NCBI GenBank assembly: GCA_027886175.1
Contig: JAJNNQ010000009.1
Location: 27,827,501-27,891,500, forward strand
Direction of reading: 5' to 3'
DNA from: Phylloscopus collybita
Taxonomy: Eukaryota > Chordata > Aves > Passeriformes > Phylloscopidae
DNA: 64,000 bases
The notes beneath the pieces were generated by a model. That model made no database searches and was not told where the DNA came from. It saw only the letters and a program-made list of their open reading frames with translations. Shown piece after piece: positions 1 to 14,766 of the stretch. Position numbers and translations under genes: made by a program. Each line of letters begins with the position of its first letter. The stretch's first letter is position 1.

Positions 1-31
1 TATGCTTTTTAACTCAAAAATTGCTTCATTA

Positions 32-285
32 TGCCCTGGTTTTGGCAGGGATTGAGTTAATTTTCTTTCTATCTAGTATCCCCATGGAAAAGTGCTGTGG
101 TTTGGGTTTAGGATGAGAAAAATACTGATAATTCATGGATGTTTCAGTTGTTGCCATTTAGTGCTTATACAAGTCAAGGACTTTTAAGTGTCTCATGCTC
201 TGAGGAGGTGCCCAAGAAGCCGTGAAGGAACATAGCCAGGACAGCTGACACAAATTACCCAAAGGGATATTACAAAGAGCAGAAT
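32..285 (+). mobile_element. Degraded ERVL-like solo LTR fragment
   Basis: The sequence follows, with many substitutions, a common avian ERVL-type LTR. It starts TGCCCTGGTTTTGGCAGGGA, then GAGTTAATTTTCTTTC, GTGCTGTGG, GATGTTTCAGTTGTTGCC, GTGCTTATACAAGTCAAGGA, and CAGGACAGCTGACAC with AAAGGGATATTAC near the end. The rest of the LTR (promoter and 3' part) is missing or too decayed to see. No retroviral coding sequence adjoins. The family assignment is from memory of avian LTRs. Confidence 0.7.
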
Positions 286-650
286 AGGATGGATAGTGAT
301 TCCCAAATGGTATTTGTCACTACTCAGGATGGAGAGCAATAAATAACTTAAAAGGGAATAAACACAGAACTCGCTATCTTTCCTTCACCTCCTCCAATGG
401 CTCTGTGACTTCCTTCATATCCACATTTACCAGAGACAGAAACCACCAGGAACAAGTGATCCCTTTGCCACATCTCCTCTGTGACTGCCTAGACTCAGAA
501 GAAACATACATGGAGAACATAACCCAGGCAGAAAGGCAGAAAGAGAAGAAAACATATCTACATGCTCTGACAGCTTAGGGTGTAAACCTATGACTTTCAT
601 AAGAAACCTCAAAGGAAAGCTAAACATTGTCATTGCAGCTCCATTTCATC

Positions 651-654
<4 letters not shown>

Positions 655-682
<28 letters not shown>
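655..682. repeat. Poly(A) run
   Basis: Twenty-eight consecutive A. No retroposed sequence ending in this tail was recognised on its left. Confidence 0.95.
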
Positions 683-686
<4 letters not shown>

Positions 687-3174
687 AGTTAGTTTATGCC
701 ATGAGTTCTAGCTGAATTTTGATTTACTGAAGTGGCAGCATAATAGGTTCGGTAATTCCTGGCAAGCCACTTATTTAATGTACTTAGAGAGAAGGATAAA
801 GAAAAGTACAGGCTTAACATTCAGCTTACATAAAAACAGAGCAAAGCCAGCTCAAAACCATTTCTCCATTTGAATGGTCTGAAACTTTTTATTTTAAAAC
901 CAGAAAGATTTATGTTCAAATGCATTTCTGAAGAGATCGTAAGTGAAACAAAAAAAACTAATGAAGAATGTTATAAGTGATCTTATGAATTGTGGATCTA
1001 TTCTAGACAGCTGTAACTGCTCTTAGTCCAGAGAAATTTTGTCTGAAATATTTCACTTAGAGATGGCCTATTCTTAAAGGTTTGTTACAATAGACAGCTC
1101 TATAACACTAAATCCAGATACTGTTCTATCAATTTTTATTGCCACATGAACACTGAAAATAGCTGTTAAAAGTCATTTTGGGCTAATTTTTATTTCTCCT
1201 GGTTTTAATATCTACATTTCTTTCAGCTAGCATTTTAGCAGAGACCAGTTACTGACAACCCTGTACTTTCCCTTTCAGTTCAAAATCTTCTGGCAACAAA
1301 CTCAACCTCTTTGCTTCTTTTTCCTTGCTTCATTATTGTGCACAAGTCCTCAGCACTAAGTTATCTTAACTGCCTGTTTTTGATAACTTGATTTCACTTT
1401 CTAAATTTATTTTTTGCCATGCCAGATTGTTCCTAACATTCAGTGTTGTTTATTGTGATACATCTAGTAACAACATATTTAGCTAAAACAGATTGAGAAA
1501 TGTTATATTCCTGACCTAATATCACTGATATTTTAATTTTTCATATTATCAAAATGTTTACTGATGGCTTGCAGTAGAGGAATTTAGAAAATACAGGTAG
1601 GTCATTCACTCATAAGTAGAACTTAGCATTTCTTATGGAAATTGCACTATATAAATCAGATTTGCATTTTATCAGTTAAGGCTCATCTGTTTCATACTTT
1701 CCATGCTACATGCTGTCAAGCATTCATCAAGTGCTAAAGATGGCCAAAATGGCTAATCATAACTGCTAGCACAGACAAAAAATTAAGCAGATAATTTGTT
1801 GTGACCAGAGGGAGAGTTCAGGGTTTTCTTCTAAATTCTCCATGCATTCTCTTTTTTCGGTCATGCTATAACCACTTCTGTTTGTCTAGTCTGCCAGACT
1901 GTTAAAGCTAAAATGCTGAAGTTGGTAGTATGATAAAGTTGAATTGCTGCCTATAGTCATTTACTCAATTACTTGAAAAATTATGTTTATAAAATAGATT
2001 TACACTTGGTAAATTATATATTTTAGAGTATGTGCCATAAAACAGATGGGTCTGACTGGCACAGTTACAATTAGTGACAGTGAAGCATATGGTAAATCAC
2101 TCAAACAGTGGCAACTCAAAACAGTCAATTCAATTAACCAGGGCCCTGTTTAACCTTTTCAGACTCAAATTAGTATTGCTAGCACTGCCATTAGCATTTG
2201 TAGGTAAATGCCAGATCTGCTGTTACATTTTCATGCCCTTGAAAGTAAAACTGTATTTATAGCCAAAGCTCTGAATGTAAATTTAAACATTCAAGGATTT
2301 GCTCAGTTAGTAGCTCTATTTTGAGAAGCATTTCTCCTTCCAAGCTCTATCTTGAACTTTGAGAGCTCCAGCTATAAGTTCCTGTTAAATTGACACTATG
2401 TGTGTAAAACACAGGCTCAGAAATCACTCTTGTTTTAGTGGCTATCCTTTACTTGAAACATGATGTTTAGTGAATAAGAATTTGCTTCGAATAGCTCAGT
2501 GCCTTTATCAAGCAGAGCCATGCAAACACCTCTGCCGTTACCTCCCGTTCAGCTCTGGCAGCCTTGTCTCCCCCTGTGCCCGCAGGGTGCAGAGCGCCTT
2601 CTGCAGTGTCCGGGGGAGGGTGTTTCTGCTGCTCTCCTTGGGACATGATATTAACAACCAGGCAACCTGTGTCAGGTCATTTCACTGATTCAGATGAAAA
2701 TTAACCTGGCAACAACAGTAGCACAAACAATAAGTTTCAGACATCCTCCAACTGCAAGTAGGCTGTGTGCAGCTTAAAGTCAGGAGAGAAGCAGGACGAG
2801 TCATTTTGATGGCAGACTGCAATGTGCCAGCTGAAGCCATATCTCGGTAGGTAGATGCATGTGTAAGATTTCAACATCAGCACTGACTGAAGTGCTGACC
2901 TCTGAAATTAAGTTCCATCCTATCATTTTACACCTGTGTCCTATTGCTTATTGAAACACACTTAGTAACCATTGTTAAAATTTACTTGGATCGTAGCTAT
3001 TAAAAATTAACAATGGGTTTCCTCAAAAGTGCAATCTGAATTGATAACTTCAAAAAATATTAAAAAAATGTTATGATTGTATTTGAAAAATATAGAAATA
3101 AATCAAAAATATGAGACATTTGAGGATTCCTAAAGATAAAAACCCAGCTGACTTTATTAGCATGCATCATCCTA

Positions 3175-3217
3175 ATTTTGTTAGGATTTCAGTCATTTTG
3201 TTAGGATTTCAGTCATT
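3175..3217. repeat. 20-bp tandem duplication
   Basis: Two direct adjacent copies of ATTTTGTTAGGATTTCAGTC with no mismatch, followed by ATT of a third. The identity suggests a recent local duplication. Confidence 0.9.
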
Positions 3218-6200
3218 CAGACGAATATTTATTAGTATCAGCATTACTGGGAATTTTTTGGTATTATATTTCCCTTTGCTTCAGTACAAGTGATAAAGTC
3301 CAGGACAAGAATCATACTCAGAGAAGAGCTGCTTCTTGTGCAAACAGAACAAAACCATACAAAACTCAAGATGTGCTTACTCTCTAAAGGTATGTAAACA
3401 TCATCAAAAATTTATTTAGACAGATATAATAAAATGGACTATCTGTCTTAGAAGAGCTGTTTATCACTGTAGGAGTCCACAACATGAAACAAGCACCAAT
3501 ATAATTTCACTACAGGAGAGTATGATTTTGCCACCACACTTGAGGAATTGTGACTTACATGAGGAATGAAACAAATTCATCCATTGATTGAATAAATATT
3601 CCCATCTCAGAAGAATTTCAAATGTAACCTGGAAGGTCTGTGTGCTTTTCAAAATTCTAGCTGCACTTCTGAGGAAAAATAAGCAAAAGCTTTGATACTG
3701 TATTAAAATGGAGTCATATAATGAAAAATACTGCTTCATATTACAGAGTGAGTGTTATATCGAAAACTGAATTCCCACTTTATTAAATAAAAATAATTTA
3801 ACTGTAGGTTCAAATGCACAAAAGGAACCATGTACACCTTAAAGCTGAGTTCAAATATTGTGTATCTGAAAATAAACTAGAAGAAAAATGTTCAGGAAGT
3901 CTAACATCAGAAAACTAGTGATTTTAGGAAAGTTGGAAACTAAGGCCCACAAACCAAAGCGTTTTTAGTTCTGCACCTACAAAATCTGCCTTGACAAACA
4001 AAAAGAATAATACACATGAACCTGTTAAAGGTAGATGTACATTCACTGCATATACAAAGAGTATGACAAAAAAATTTGGATACTTCAATCGTCTACTATG
4101 ATAACTCTGAAACCTATCTGTAATAATCTAAAGATACCATCTTTAGATGGAACTGATACCTTATAGCTTAACATCGTTAACTCTTCTTCCAAGGGAGGTG
4201 TCCTAACACAAGAATTATTAACTATTATCTTAACAGAATTACCAGTTTAATTTGTTATAAAATCCTAAATGCTATTCAGAAATCATCTTTTTTCCCCCCT
4301 TCTGCCCTCCAGGCTTTTAAAGCCCTGATTTACTTTTTTTTCTACCCCAAATAAAACTATTTTAATACTTGAAAGTTCAGGATGAGTGTTATAAGGTAAA
4401 ATAAACAGACATCAAACAAAGTAATGTAAGTACTCCAAAGATGTCTATTTCATGTTTCATTTCAAAACCTATGTTTTTCTCTATTTTTCCTGAAGTGGAT
4501 ACAAAACTTCCAGATTTTTTATATTTATAATTAAACCCATGAGCGTAATTATGACACTGAATTCAAACACTGAGAACACACATGCCTTTTAGCACTAGTA
4601 GTATTACCAATAGTAATTTCTATTATTTGACTTAAAAGGTATAATAATGCTTAAAAATAAGAATGATATAATGGCAACGGTGTACTACTTCATCACAGTC
4701 AATGAACAATATTGTAAAAATAGAAGTCTACTGTAAAGCTCTGGCTTTAAATCTTTGAGGCAGTTATTTTGCCTTTAAGAACATTGCAACAAATCAGCAT
4801 TTTGTTAACTTTAAAATTAAATTTACCATTGCAGGGAAGCATTAATAGCTAAGAAGGGATTGAATATAGCTAATAGGTTTGTTAAGTTTGAAGTTTTGAG
4901 GCTTGCTATTTCAAAAAAATCAAAAAACAGCAAGGTCTTGAGAAGGAAACTTTGCCAGTAACTGGTCAAACAACATTACCTGGCATGTCAGGAAATCAGC
5001 ATGTGGCAACAAGCCAACTTCTAAAGCTTTCATCAGCTGTTTTAATCACCAAAGATTATTATTCCAACTTTAAGAAGCTTATGTGATTTATCTTCATGGG
5101 TCTGACAAAAGAAAGTCAGCAGTCATTCCAAGAGAGGCACTTCTATTGTGCTCTGTGATATTTTAGACTGTCAGGAAGTAGTACAATGTACATGATACAC
5201 TCTGTGTAATCCTTACATTCCTGATTGTATAAGCCTCAAGAGAAAAGCTGTATGTGGTGATGATCACATACTTAAGTGAGAAATTGAACGTTATGCAAGA
5301 CTGGCGTTCCTCTCATTTCTTCAATTAAAAAAATACATGTTATTAAAATACAGAAGAATCTATGACTGAAAGAAGAATGTTTGCCCTTAGAAAAGTTACC
5401 ACAAAGTCATGTTTTCTTAGTAAACAGTTTATTCCTGTTTTGAAAGGGCTACTGTAAAGAAGTAATTTTTCAAGGAGTTTATAACAGAAATAATTAAAGG
5501 ACTTTCGGTAAAAACTACATTAGACTATGTGAAGAAAGTCTGCCAGCTTTCACTCCTTCCCCTGTTTTTATAACAACCACAGACACAACTTTTAAGTACA
5601 TTGTAAAATCTGTCAGCCAGTGACCATGCAAAGCCATATGGCTTTTACTATGAAATTCCTACACCTCTACTAACAGAACACTGACTTTGATAGTAATGTC
5701 CCTTAAAGTACAGGTCTACCAACACCTTCACAACCTATAAAATAGACAACTCTTGCATCATGCCCTGTCAGATCAAATAGCCTGAACGTCAGAGCAAAGG
5801 GACCGCACACAAAGAGCTGCCTGTCAACACCTTGCCCCTTTTAAGCTGAAGTGTCTGCAGATAAAACTCCTCTGTCACTCATAACTGAGAAAACAGCAAA
5901 CATTAAAAACAAAAATCATATCACACCATTGAGACTCAGTCTGTTTAATAGAGTAACAGCATGAACAGGAGCAGCTTAACTGAGACTACAGGACAGAGTA
6001 ATACCTGCATTTTGGACCCAACTATTCGGCCTTTCCCCCTTTATTTCAAATTCACACCGTTTCATCCTTGCTTGCCCTGCTCTGTTTACCTCCATCCCAC
6101 ATTCATTTTATTTCATTACAACCCTTAGTCCCCACAGAAAAAAACCTCCAGGCTGATGTTTCCTACCATCAAACTACTCCATCTGTTCACTCATTATTAC

Positions 6201-6837
6201 TCTTTCTAAATCAGTCTATGTCTTTGTTCCATTAGAAATTATAGGACAGTGGGGAAAAGTGGAAACAGAGTGTGTTTAGATATTTTACATTTGAAAAACA
6301 CTGCTGCAATTCATATATATTGTACAGATTTACATTTGCCTGTCTTTGGAAGAGTTGAAATATTTCTTCTCCTCTGTCCATTCCCTCTTTCACCTGTGGT
6401 TTAATCCCCTTTCATGAGGTGCTGGGACATTACTCATATACAGGAAGCTCAGCTCCAAAACTGATAGCTCTCCCATTTTCCATCTGTTTTATACACATAA
6501 ATACAACCCCCTTCGCAGCAATTGCAGTCTAAAGTGAAACAGTGTATATAAAAATTGTGCCCACACCAATAGCCAGAAGACAAGAAGGTGACTTAAACAG
6601 TTTATCTCAATTTCTTTTGAATTGTTTGGCAGGAATATTATGAGCACTGTTACAAAAATCTCTGCATGTACACCTTACGAAACATGGAAAAGAAGCACGG
6701 AAATCTGTGGACCCAATTTTTAAATCTCTTTAGTAAGGAGACTATCAGTAAAGAAAAGAGCTTTTCATGAGAAAACACAACCCATTCGTAGTTAAATTTC
6801 TGTAAGTCTAACATAAAATCACTAATTTACCTGAAGT

Positions 6838-6900
6838 TCAGAAGTTTTCTTTCAGAAGTTCTTTCAGAAGTTACCTGAATTCAGAAGAATTCAGAATTTA
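6838..6900. repeat. Degenerate short tandem repeat (TTCAGAAGT units)
   Basis: The units TTCAGAAGT, TTCAGAAGTT and TTCAGAAGAA recur in irregular 9-14 base spacing, probably from slippage. No other meaning is evident. Confidence 0.7.
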
Positions 6901-9900
6901 CAGAATCTGGCATAAGCAGTTGCTATGCACTTTCCTGAAAACCTTCCAATAGATTCAAACTTGAGCTTCAAATTACAAAAAGTGAACTACCGGGGGGAAA
7001 AAAATTATAAAACTGAGCAGGAATGGCCCTTACTATTTTTCTCAGAACCATTAGTGCTACCACGTTTGCATGTTTCGTGGACATAGGGAAAGTAAAACAA
7101 TGGCAAACATTCACTACATCTGCAGTGAATGGCAAGTGCAAATGTCAGACTCTCACCTTTGAACGCTCCCAGTATTTGCAATTTAGTGTCTAATTGGCAT
7201 TCACCATCCCTTGTTCCACTACAACAGTGAGGAAGCCTGAAATAGAGCTACAGCTTAATTATATATTTCTGATTTAAAAAAAAATTACTGGCTTTTATTT
7301 AATATGAAAGCAAATAAGTAACATTTATCCTGGGTGTTATTTTTAAATTGTATAAGGTCTATAACTACAGAATGAAGTTGTAGTGACATATTGTTAACAT
7401 CCTTTGTTTCACAACTTTTACTTGAGATAGTCTGAACTGAAAAAGCACAAATTCACATAAAAAGGGAATTATAATTTCTATTTTTAGGATATTAGAACTT
7501 AAAAATTTCTCATATACACCAATGCATTACACATTGTTTTCTCCATGTTTGTATCAGATTTCTCACAACTAAAATCATCTAGGATTACCATTAAACATGC
7601 ACATGTTTTTAAAGGAGGCTAATGTAGCTAGGGTTAGACATTAAAGTCTGCATGAATAGTCTATTTCCTATTAGGACTCATGCAAGCTACCTGTCCTCTG
7701 AGGCTCTGATTTTGCAGCTGTCATCTTTCCCAGCATTTGGGCAATGAAGGAATCTTTTGTTCTACTGAAAAGTGGTGCATTGTTCCCTGCTCAGGTGCCC
7801 AGAATAAAATGTATAAGGCAATACAAGCTTCTCTCCAGACTGACTTGAGGTTGAGGGTTTTTTTCTTTCCCTCATGGAAGATTTTTCACTGAATGAAACT
7901 CTCCTTGCTCAGGTGAAGAAAAATTGCAACTTCATATTTAAGGTCTTGAAATAAACAATAGAAATTTCAAAATATTTTTAAATGGCATTAAGTGTGTAAG
8001 CCATGCCTAGCCGCTTTACAAACATAATAGTAGATTGAATGGTTTTATTTTGCTTTCTACGTTTCAACAAAAATATCCAGGTAATTTCCAGACATTTCCA
8101 AAACACTATTCATCTGCTTTTCTTTATTCTAGTACCTAAGGAGAAATCCCAACACTGCCCATTTCCCTTGGCTTGATCCCCCTTAACTGCTGCAGCCTTC
8201 ATAATTACTTTTGCCTATTTCATATACCCTTTCAATCTATCTCCTACAAGATGAGGCTGCCTCATCACCTCTAATTCCTATGCACTGTGGAAGAAATTCC
8301 CTGTGAAACACTTTCTGTCATTAATTTCTCTACAAGGCAGCAGAACTCTCTAGACAGAGACCGAAAAAATTCTCTGCTCTGAAGAACAACTGTCTTCATT
8401 GTCAAGGGAAAGAAGACATCGAGCCTTGGGTATAATAAATGAATAAATGAGAGCTCAAGTAGATGAGAATCTGTAGTTCACAGACAGTGAGTCTGCATTG
8501 GCATATTTGCATGTTGGCCTTCATTATGAATGCCCTTCCTCAGTTAACATGCTTTTATTTGCACCAGAGTTGTCTCAGACCACATAAAACTGATTCCTTT
8601 AGGTGAACTGGGATATGTGCCCCTTGATAATACCGACATAAACTTGGGTCAGAGTGCTCCAACCACTAATTGGCATAGAGACGTGGGGACCAGACTAGAC
8701 CTAGCCTGAAATAAAACATCCAAAACATGCACAATGTGGGTTGTGGGTGCTCAGAAACAATTGGTTTTCTTTCTAGAGCTGTTTCTGCTTTGCTGTTTAT
8801 TAGTCCAGACATAGTGTGAGAGAAGTAGGCAACACATGGGCCTTACTAGATCAAGTGTACTTGCTGGGCACCAAAGAGTTTTGCACATCATTTGATGAAA
8901 CTATAAATGTCACACATGACTGGAGCAGAAACCCATTACCTGTCAAAAATACAGTTAGCAGGAAGAAAGTTTAAGGATAAGCCACCTTTATTTCTAGTCT
9001 GTCTGGGTGTCCCTTCCTACTGACTCAGTTATTCTTCTTGTCATTTTAACTAAAACTGGCCCTAGTGAAAAAACTTAGAGGCTTTTAAAATCAGGAACTC
9101 ACTATAAAGCGAAGATCTGTGCACACCTGTCTCAAAGTCTCACCTGACCACAGGACTCATTAGACAAGCACTGCCATGGGATTACTGTATCAACCTGAAA
9201 CGCTCTCAAAAGTCTAGGGACACCTCCCACCCTGCAGAAAGAAATCAGAAGAAACACAAAGCACACAAATAAGTGATACATGCAGTATTAATCCCTTTAT
9301 CTAATTTACACCCTTCTGAGCTCCACCCATGCAAAGTGTATGCTCTGAGTTAAAGGGCACAACATGCAGAAGCAGTTGTGATGTAAAATACATCTGGTTA
9401 GATACAAACTATCAGTTGGGTTCCTAAATACTAAATAAAATTAAATGAATCATATTTAATGCAATATATTCTGAATATAACCTCTGTGTCAGGAGAATGT
9501 GGTGAGGTGTTCTTAAAGGTTATTACAGACATTTCTTAGCTGCAGGCTGAACATAAGCTCATCACTGCTTTGCCTATTTTGTGGCAGAGGATGGAACAAT
9601 GCATGGTGTGTAATGCTATCAGCTCAGAACAGCAGTGTACTCATCCTGACCCCAGTCACATGAGAAACAGAAGGTAGATACAGGTCATCAGGTAGTTAAG
9701 TCTGGTGCTTACTGCTAGCAATATTTAGTATCTGATTATGTTCATCCTGACAAGCTAGAGAGGCTATAGAATGCTGTTATCCTGAAAGCGCTCTTGAAAG
9801 ACGCTTTCTGAATTTATGATAATTAGCTTTATTTATCAGCAAACATAGATACAATTTATAAAACTTTCACAGTTCTGTGAAGCGATAAATGGCTTCTGCA

Positions 9901-11710
9901 TCTGTTACATTAATTAAAGTCCTTTGATAGCAGTAGTTACTCAAACTCTGCTATAGAGTCATCTGTGGTACATTTCAATAACAAACAGTCTGAGTGAAGA
10001 ACCTTCCTGAGTTATCCTACAGTGATCATGCAGTTAGAGGTACGATGGTTTTGCTTGCAGGGTATTTATTACCCATCCTCTTCCTGTTGTTTGCCAAAAA
10101 GCTGATTACCCATGCAAACTACAACATATTTTTCCTCCTTGGCTGCTGTTGTTTTGTCCCAGCTTGCAAACTGCTTATTGCTGGATTTACTTACCTTTGA
10201 TGTCTGGCCTACAGGTGCTCAGAAGGTTTTCTATAGCAATTAGTGGATTTATCTTTTAACTCATTTAATGTTAACACTAACTAATCCTTCTTATCAATTA
10301 CCACATTACATATTTCAGATCATGAATTTTGTAAAGGTCATTAAAATATTGGAAACACAAAGCTGGCAAGATCAGCCACAACCATACATGGGTATGGTAG
10401 GTGGAAGAAAAATTCCCCTTCAGATGTACAAGAAGATAATCATCTGCTAATAGAGTTTAGGAGAAAACTTTCAGTAAACACAGGCTTTAGTAATCTGCCT
10501 GATAGTGTCCCTTTTGTAATCCACCATCTGAATGGATGAAGCAGCTCCTAATGGAGCCTTTCCTCTTGGCATTTGAGTGGTACATATCTACAGGGTGAGA
10601 AGCAGACCAGTTAGACTATCACCTCTGGCAGACAGTATTTTCATTCCAGATCTAGTGAACAAAATGTAGAGAAATTAATTTGTCTTCTGCTGATCAGGAG
10701 CAGCAAGTCTGTGATTTGTGGTATGAGAGAAGCAATCTTTCTTCTTGCAGTTTTGGCTGTCAGAGAGGGCAGACTCAGACTAGGTGAAATCCCATCTCAC
10801 GACCACCAAAAGAGGCATCACTGCTCCTCACTTCTGTCTCCACTTGTGTGCTCCAGCCCATTCCTTTGCATTAGTGACTGTGAAGCTTCAGGATGTCTCA
10901 GCTCAATTGACTGATCTGACAGAAATCAACTGATTAACTTCATAAACTGATAAATCAACAACTGGAACAAACAACTGAAAAAATTGGCTGTCAGCAGGTT
11001 AACTAATTCATCCTATGAACATGATTTCAATAAATTGGTTCATATTGATGCAGACAGCAAACATCAAAGACGTACCCTTTTGAAACTGCTGTAGAGAGTA
11101 AGGTGTGAACATGTAGCTAGCAATAAGAAAAAGACACCTGTTTGGAAGACTAGCAGATAATTAATTGTCACTTGAAGACACTTCATGGTGATTTTAGTGA
11201 AAAGTTAGCAGTATGATGAACTTACATTCTCAATTTGCAAGGAAACGCAAATAACACATTTATTATCTTTCTATTTGTGTTTAGATAATTAATTTCAGAA
11301 AAAAAATTGCAAGGTAATATGACAAAATGTTTCTTAAATTGTCTGTACTTAAACTGGTGATGGCTACAAATGTTACTCCTGTAATATCCTGTATTTCTTT
11401 GAATAATTATGGAACTTTTTGAAAGAAAACTCCATTCATCTAATCATTAATTATTCCAAGAAATCTAATAAGTGGTAAATATACACAGAAAAGTAGCTGC
11501 TATAAAGTTCAGGAAAATACTGTTACAGACACTGATGATGGGCATCTCTTTATTTTTCATTATTTTGCAACTCGTCTTTCAACATTTGAATTTTCCAAAA
11601 GAGCTACAACACTTTGCACTTGTAAAACACATTTCCAAATAAATTATCAGCTTACTTTTTGTCTCTTGATGTGTTGAAGTAATGTTTCTGCACTGCACAT
11701 TACTTATTAT

Positions 11711-11749
11711 AAAATATTAAAGAAATACGAGTTATTTCTTTAATATTTT
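11711..11749. repeat. Perfect 17-bp inverted repeat with 5-base loop
   Basis: AAAATATTAAAGAAATA is followed by CGAGT and then by its exact reverse complement. The stem is almost all A and T. It could extrude as a hairpin; no transposon features surround it. Confidence 0.9.
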
Positions 11750-14701
11750 GGAGGGAGGATTGGGACATTGCTTTAAATTTAGTTTGTAATCAGAGAAAAT
11801 ACTGTTTGCATGAACAGCACCAAAATAGTTTGGCACTTATTCTGCAAAGGCTTGAATTATCAAGAAGTGACTAACTTTGTCCAAATAGACACAAATAATC
11901 AGTTTTCAATAGAAAATCAATACAACATGAATGAGATGAGAAATACATATCTTAGACCAAATCTGTGGTCAAATTAGTTCTTTTGCAAGTATTTGCCGAT
12001 ATTTGCCACTAAAATATTGATGAAACACTGTCTTCCAAGGACAATTAGTACTCTTCAAGAATACGCTTTGGCAAAAAGACCAGAACTGGGGTATGTATTA
12101 CACTAATTTTCTCATTTTAGCAACATATCTTTTAAGTTTATTGATTTCCTACATAATTTTTTTTTCCACTAGCTGCTGCAAGTCATCCCAGTTCTGGTGT
12201 TTATGAGTGATTAAAGGACAGTGGTGTCCCTGCAAACATTCAGCTTTTTAGCTTTTTCTCTGCCCTTTTTCAGTCAAAAAACTGAAAAAGTTCTGTGATA
12301 ATCTATGCATCTGCATGACACAGGTTTGTATGTCTTTTAAAAAGCAAATAGATAGCAAGAAATGCAAACACATTAAATGGATTGTCTTTACAACAGACAA
12401 CATGCCATGAATCAGGAAGCAAGTCAGCCAGAAAATTTGCTCCATTACACATACCATCTCAACATATTGCCATTATGGCCTGTGATTATTGTTTCACCCT
12501 TCACATTGAAACTCAGTTTGATGTGATGGAGATTTTAAGTGCTCTGAAAGTGTATTTATATCATCAGCCATTCCAACATAATTTTATTAGTGTTACTGTT
12601 ACCTCTATTCCCCATAGTTTTTAACTCACAACTTCTGTGCTTTACAAGCACATCTCCTAGTAACAGTCAGTCTTGATTCATCCTTATAGCCTAACATGGC
12701 TCATCTCTTGCACAGCCACATGAACATCATTCTGCATTTTGCAATCTTTGGGTGACACACTTTGTTCTTCTGGGCTAAAAGGCTCAAAAATATCCACAAG
12801 TGTGCGCATCAATCTTCGTACCTTGATCTGTAGAAGAAAGTCTTTGTAAGCAAAGCTACATTCATATGCTCAATACAGAGAAGAAACAACATATGCTGAG
12901 CACTTTGTTTCTTTCACTCATTTCACTATCAAACTGGGCTTTTCATTTGCATACAGTCTTCTGGACTAAACACTCACCTTATTTACTCCTTCAACTTTTA
13001 TGACCAATCACTTTTCTATGAGAAGCAGCTTACAAGAAAGGAAATACTACTGAAATGCTAATCATTTGGCTAAGCTCTAGAGTTTTACACACCCTTCCTC
13101 TGAAGAGAATTGTATGTAAATCTACTGAAGACTTACAGTTGCCAGTGAAAGAGTTTTGAGGTTAATGAGTTTTTTTGTAACCCTATCAACTTGCAATTCA
13201 CCTCCATTTCAAATGTTGGCAGGTAAATTTTGTGCATCTCAACAGTTTTGCACTGCCAGGGATTTAGCTTAAGCTCCTGTACTTTCTAAGTGGTTAACCA
13301 TCCTTCTTTGATCTCTGTGAGGCCCTGTCAGGTGGAAGTTCTCCTAAATCCTCAAGAATATTTGGGCTCTGTTTGGCTTCACAGCAACTTCTCCAGTAAG
13401 TGTACACATGCATCCCCCTCTTTCACAGAAATACTTGCAGAGTTAAAAGTAAAGGTAGAAAAACATATAGCTTACCTCTCCTATGCAATGTAACACTATC
13501 CATTAAGAAAATGTTAATCCTTCTTGCATAAATATAAAAATTGCCTTCACTCACAAACACTGAAGAAAATGCTATCACTTTTATTACTGCAGTAATAACA
13601 CAAAGAGGAAAGTCTAGCTTTATTTATTTTTCTAAGCTCCAGAAAGTCTACCAGAGAAAGCAGCTATGCTGTTTTGAAGACTTTTCAGGTTAGGATCTCT
13701 TACTTTTTTCTGTGCAAAAATTCCAGTAATTTTGGAAATGCAATGGAAAAACATTAAATAGTTTATGTATTAATTCTAGGATTACAGTTTACAATCTACT
13801 GTATTTCAACTGTATCATTGCCATTGGAAACCAATTCTTCCCTCAAGTTGTAGGAGGATTTCTCATTCTCTCTTTTCTCTTACATACACTACTATCACAT
13901 AGATAAATGCTTTTAGCCAGATTTCAGCAGTGTATTTCTGCTGATTTGATTTCATTTTGTAGTGTCAATGTGCTCTTATGTTTTCTTGCTTTTGCTTCCC
14001 CAAGTTTTCACAATTCATTGAACAACAACAAAGAGTAACAGATTCATACAGAAAAGAGATAGCGGTGTAATCTCCAGTTCATGTGATGATGCTTCTCCAC
14101 ATTTCTGCCTTTATAAGATACAGCCATAGTAATCAAACCAGAGGAATGATCTAATCTGCTTTCCTCTCTAAAACTGACCACTATCAGCTGCTTAACAAGA
14201 ATATAAAGGTGTGCAGAGAAAAATCTCCACACCATGTTCATGAATATGTATTAAAATCCACCTGGAGAAGTTTCTGGATAACAGATTACAGAATACTTCA
14301 GATTTACAGTAGCAGACAAAACTCCTTCCAGCACTTCAGGGATTTGCCTTTATTTGAAACAATGGTTCTGTTGCTAAACTCAAATATAAAATAAAATTTC
14401 TGACACATATTTTGTGATCTGTCAAGATACAAGAGTGTCTAATTAAGCCAAAACCACCTGTTACTTCAAATTCTATCTTTCCTTCTCAAATTCCACTCCA
14501 CAAATATAAAAGCAGCCATGCATTTGAAATAATTCTCCAGAGATAAATGAACAATCCAAATATTTTTCCCCTCTTCAGAAGTACATGCCTATGAGAACTA
14601 TTTAGTGGTTCTTTAGCTGCTCTTTAATTAGGAAGATAATATTTATGTAGAAAATTGAGCCCTTCTGTGTTTGAATTTTTCCATGAGACTTGACTGAGGA
14701 G

Positions 14702-14766
14702 TGTACTGGTTCTGGCTAGGATGAAGATAATTTTCTTCACAGTAGCCCACACGATGCTGTGTTTGT
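14702..14766 (+). mobile_element. Short 5' fragment of an ERVL-like LTR
   Basis: TGTACTGGTTCTGGCTAGGA followed by AATTTTCTTCACAGTAGC and ATGCTGTGTTT is the first 65 bases of the same LTR type as at the left edge of the window. Similarity fades after this point. No partner LTR or internal region is visible. Confidence 0.6.

Larger units (their letters stand above)
286..14701. other. Gene desert, left part
   Basis: About 14 kb of AT-rich sequence. Open frames here are short, lack conserved motifs and have no convincing splice context. Contents I can name are a run of 28 A (655-682), a 20-bp tandem duplication (3175-3217), degenerate CAGAAGTT repeats near 6,840-6,900, and a 17-bp perfect hairpin at 11,711. 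A slightly GC-richer patch at 2,520-2,640 is unexplained. Confidence 0.6.

Noticed and set aside
2520..2640. A GC-richer patch as a possible exon
   Set aside because: No open frame with conserved residues and no convincing splice sites; nothing recognisable.
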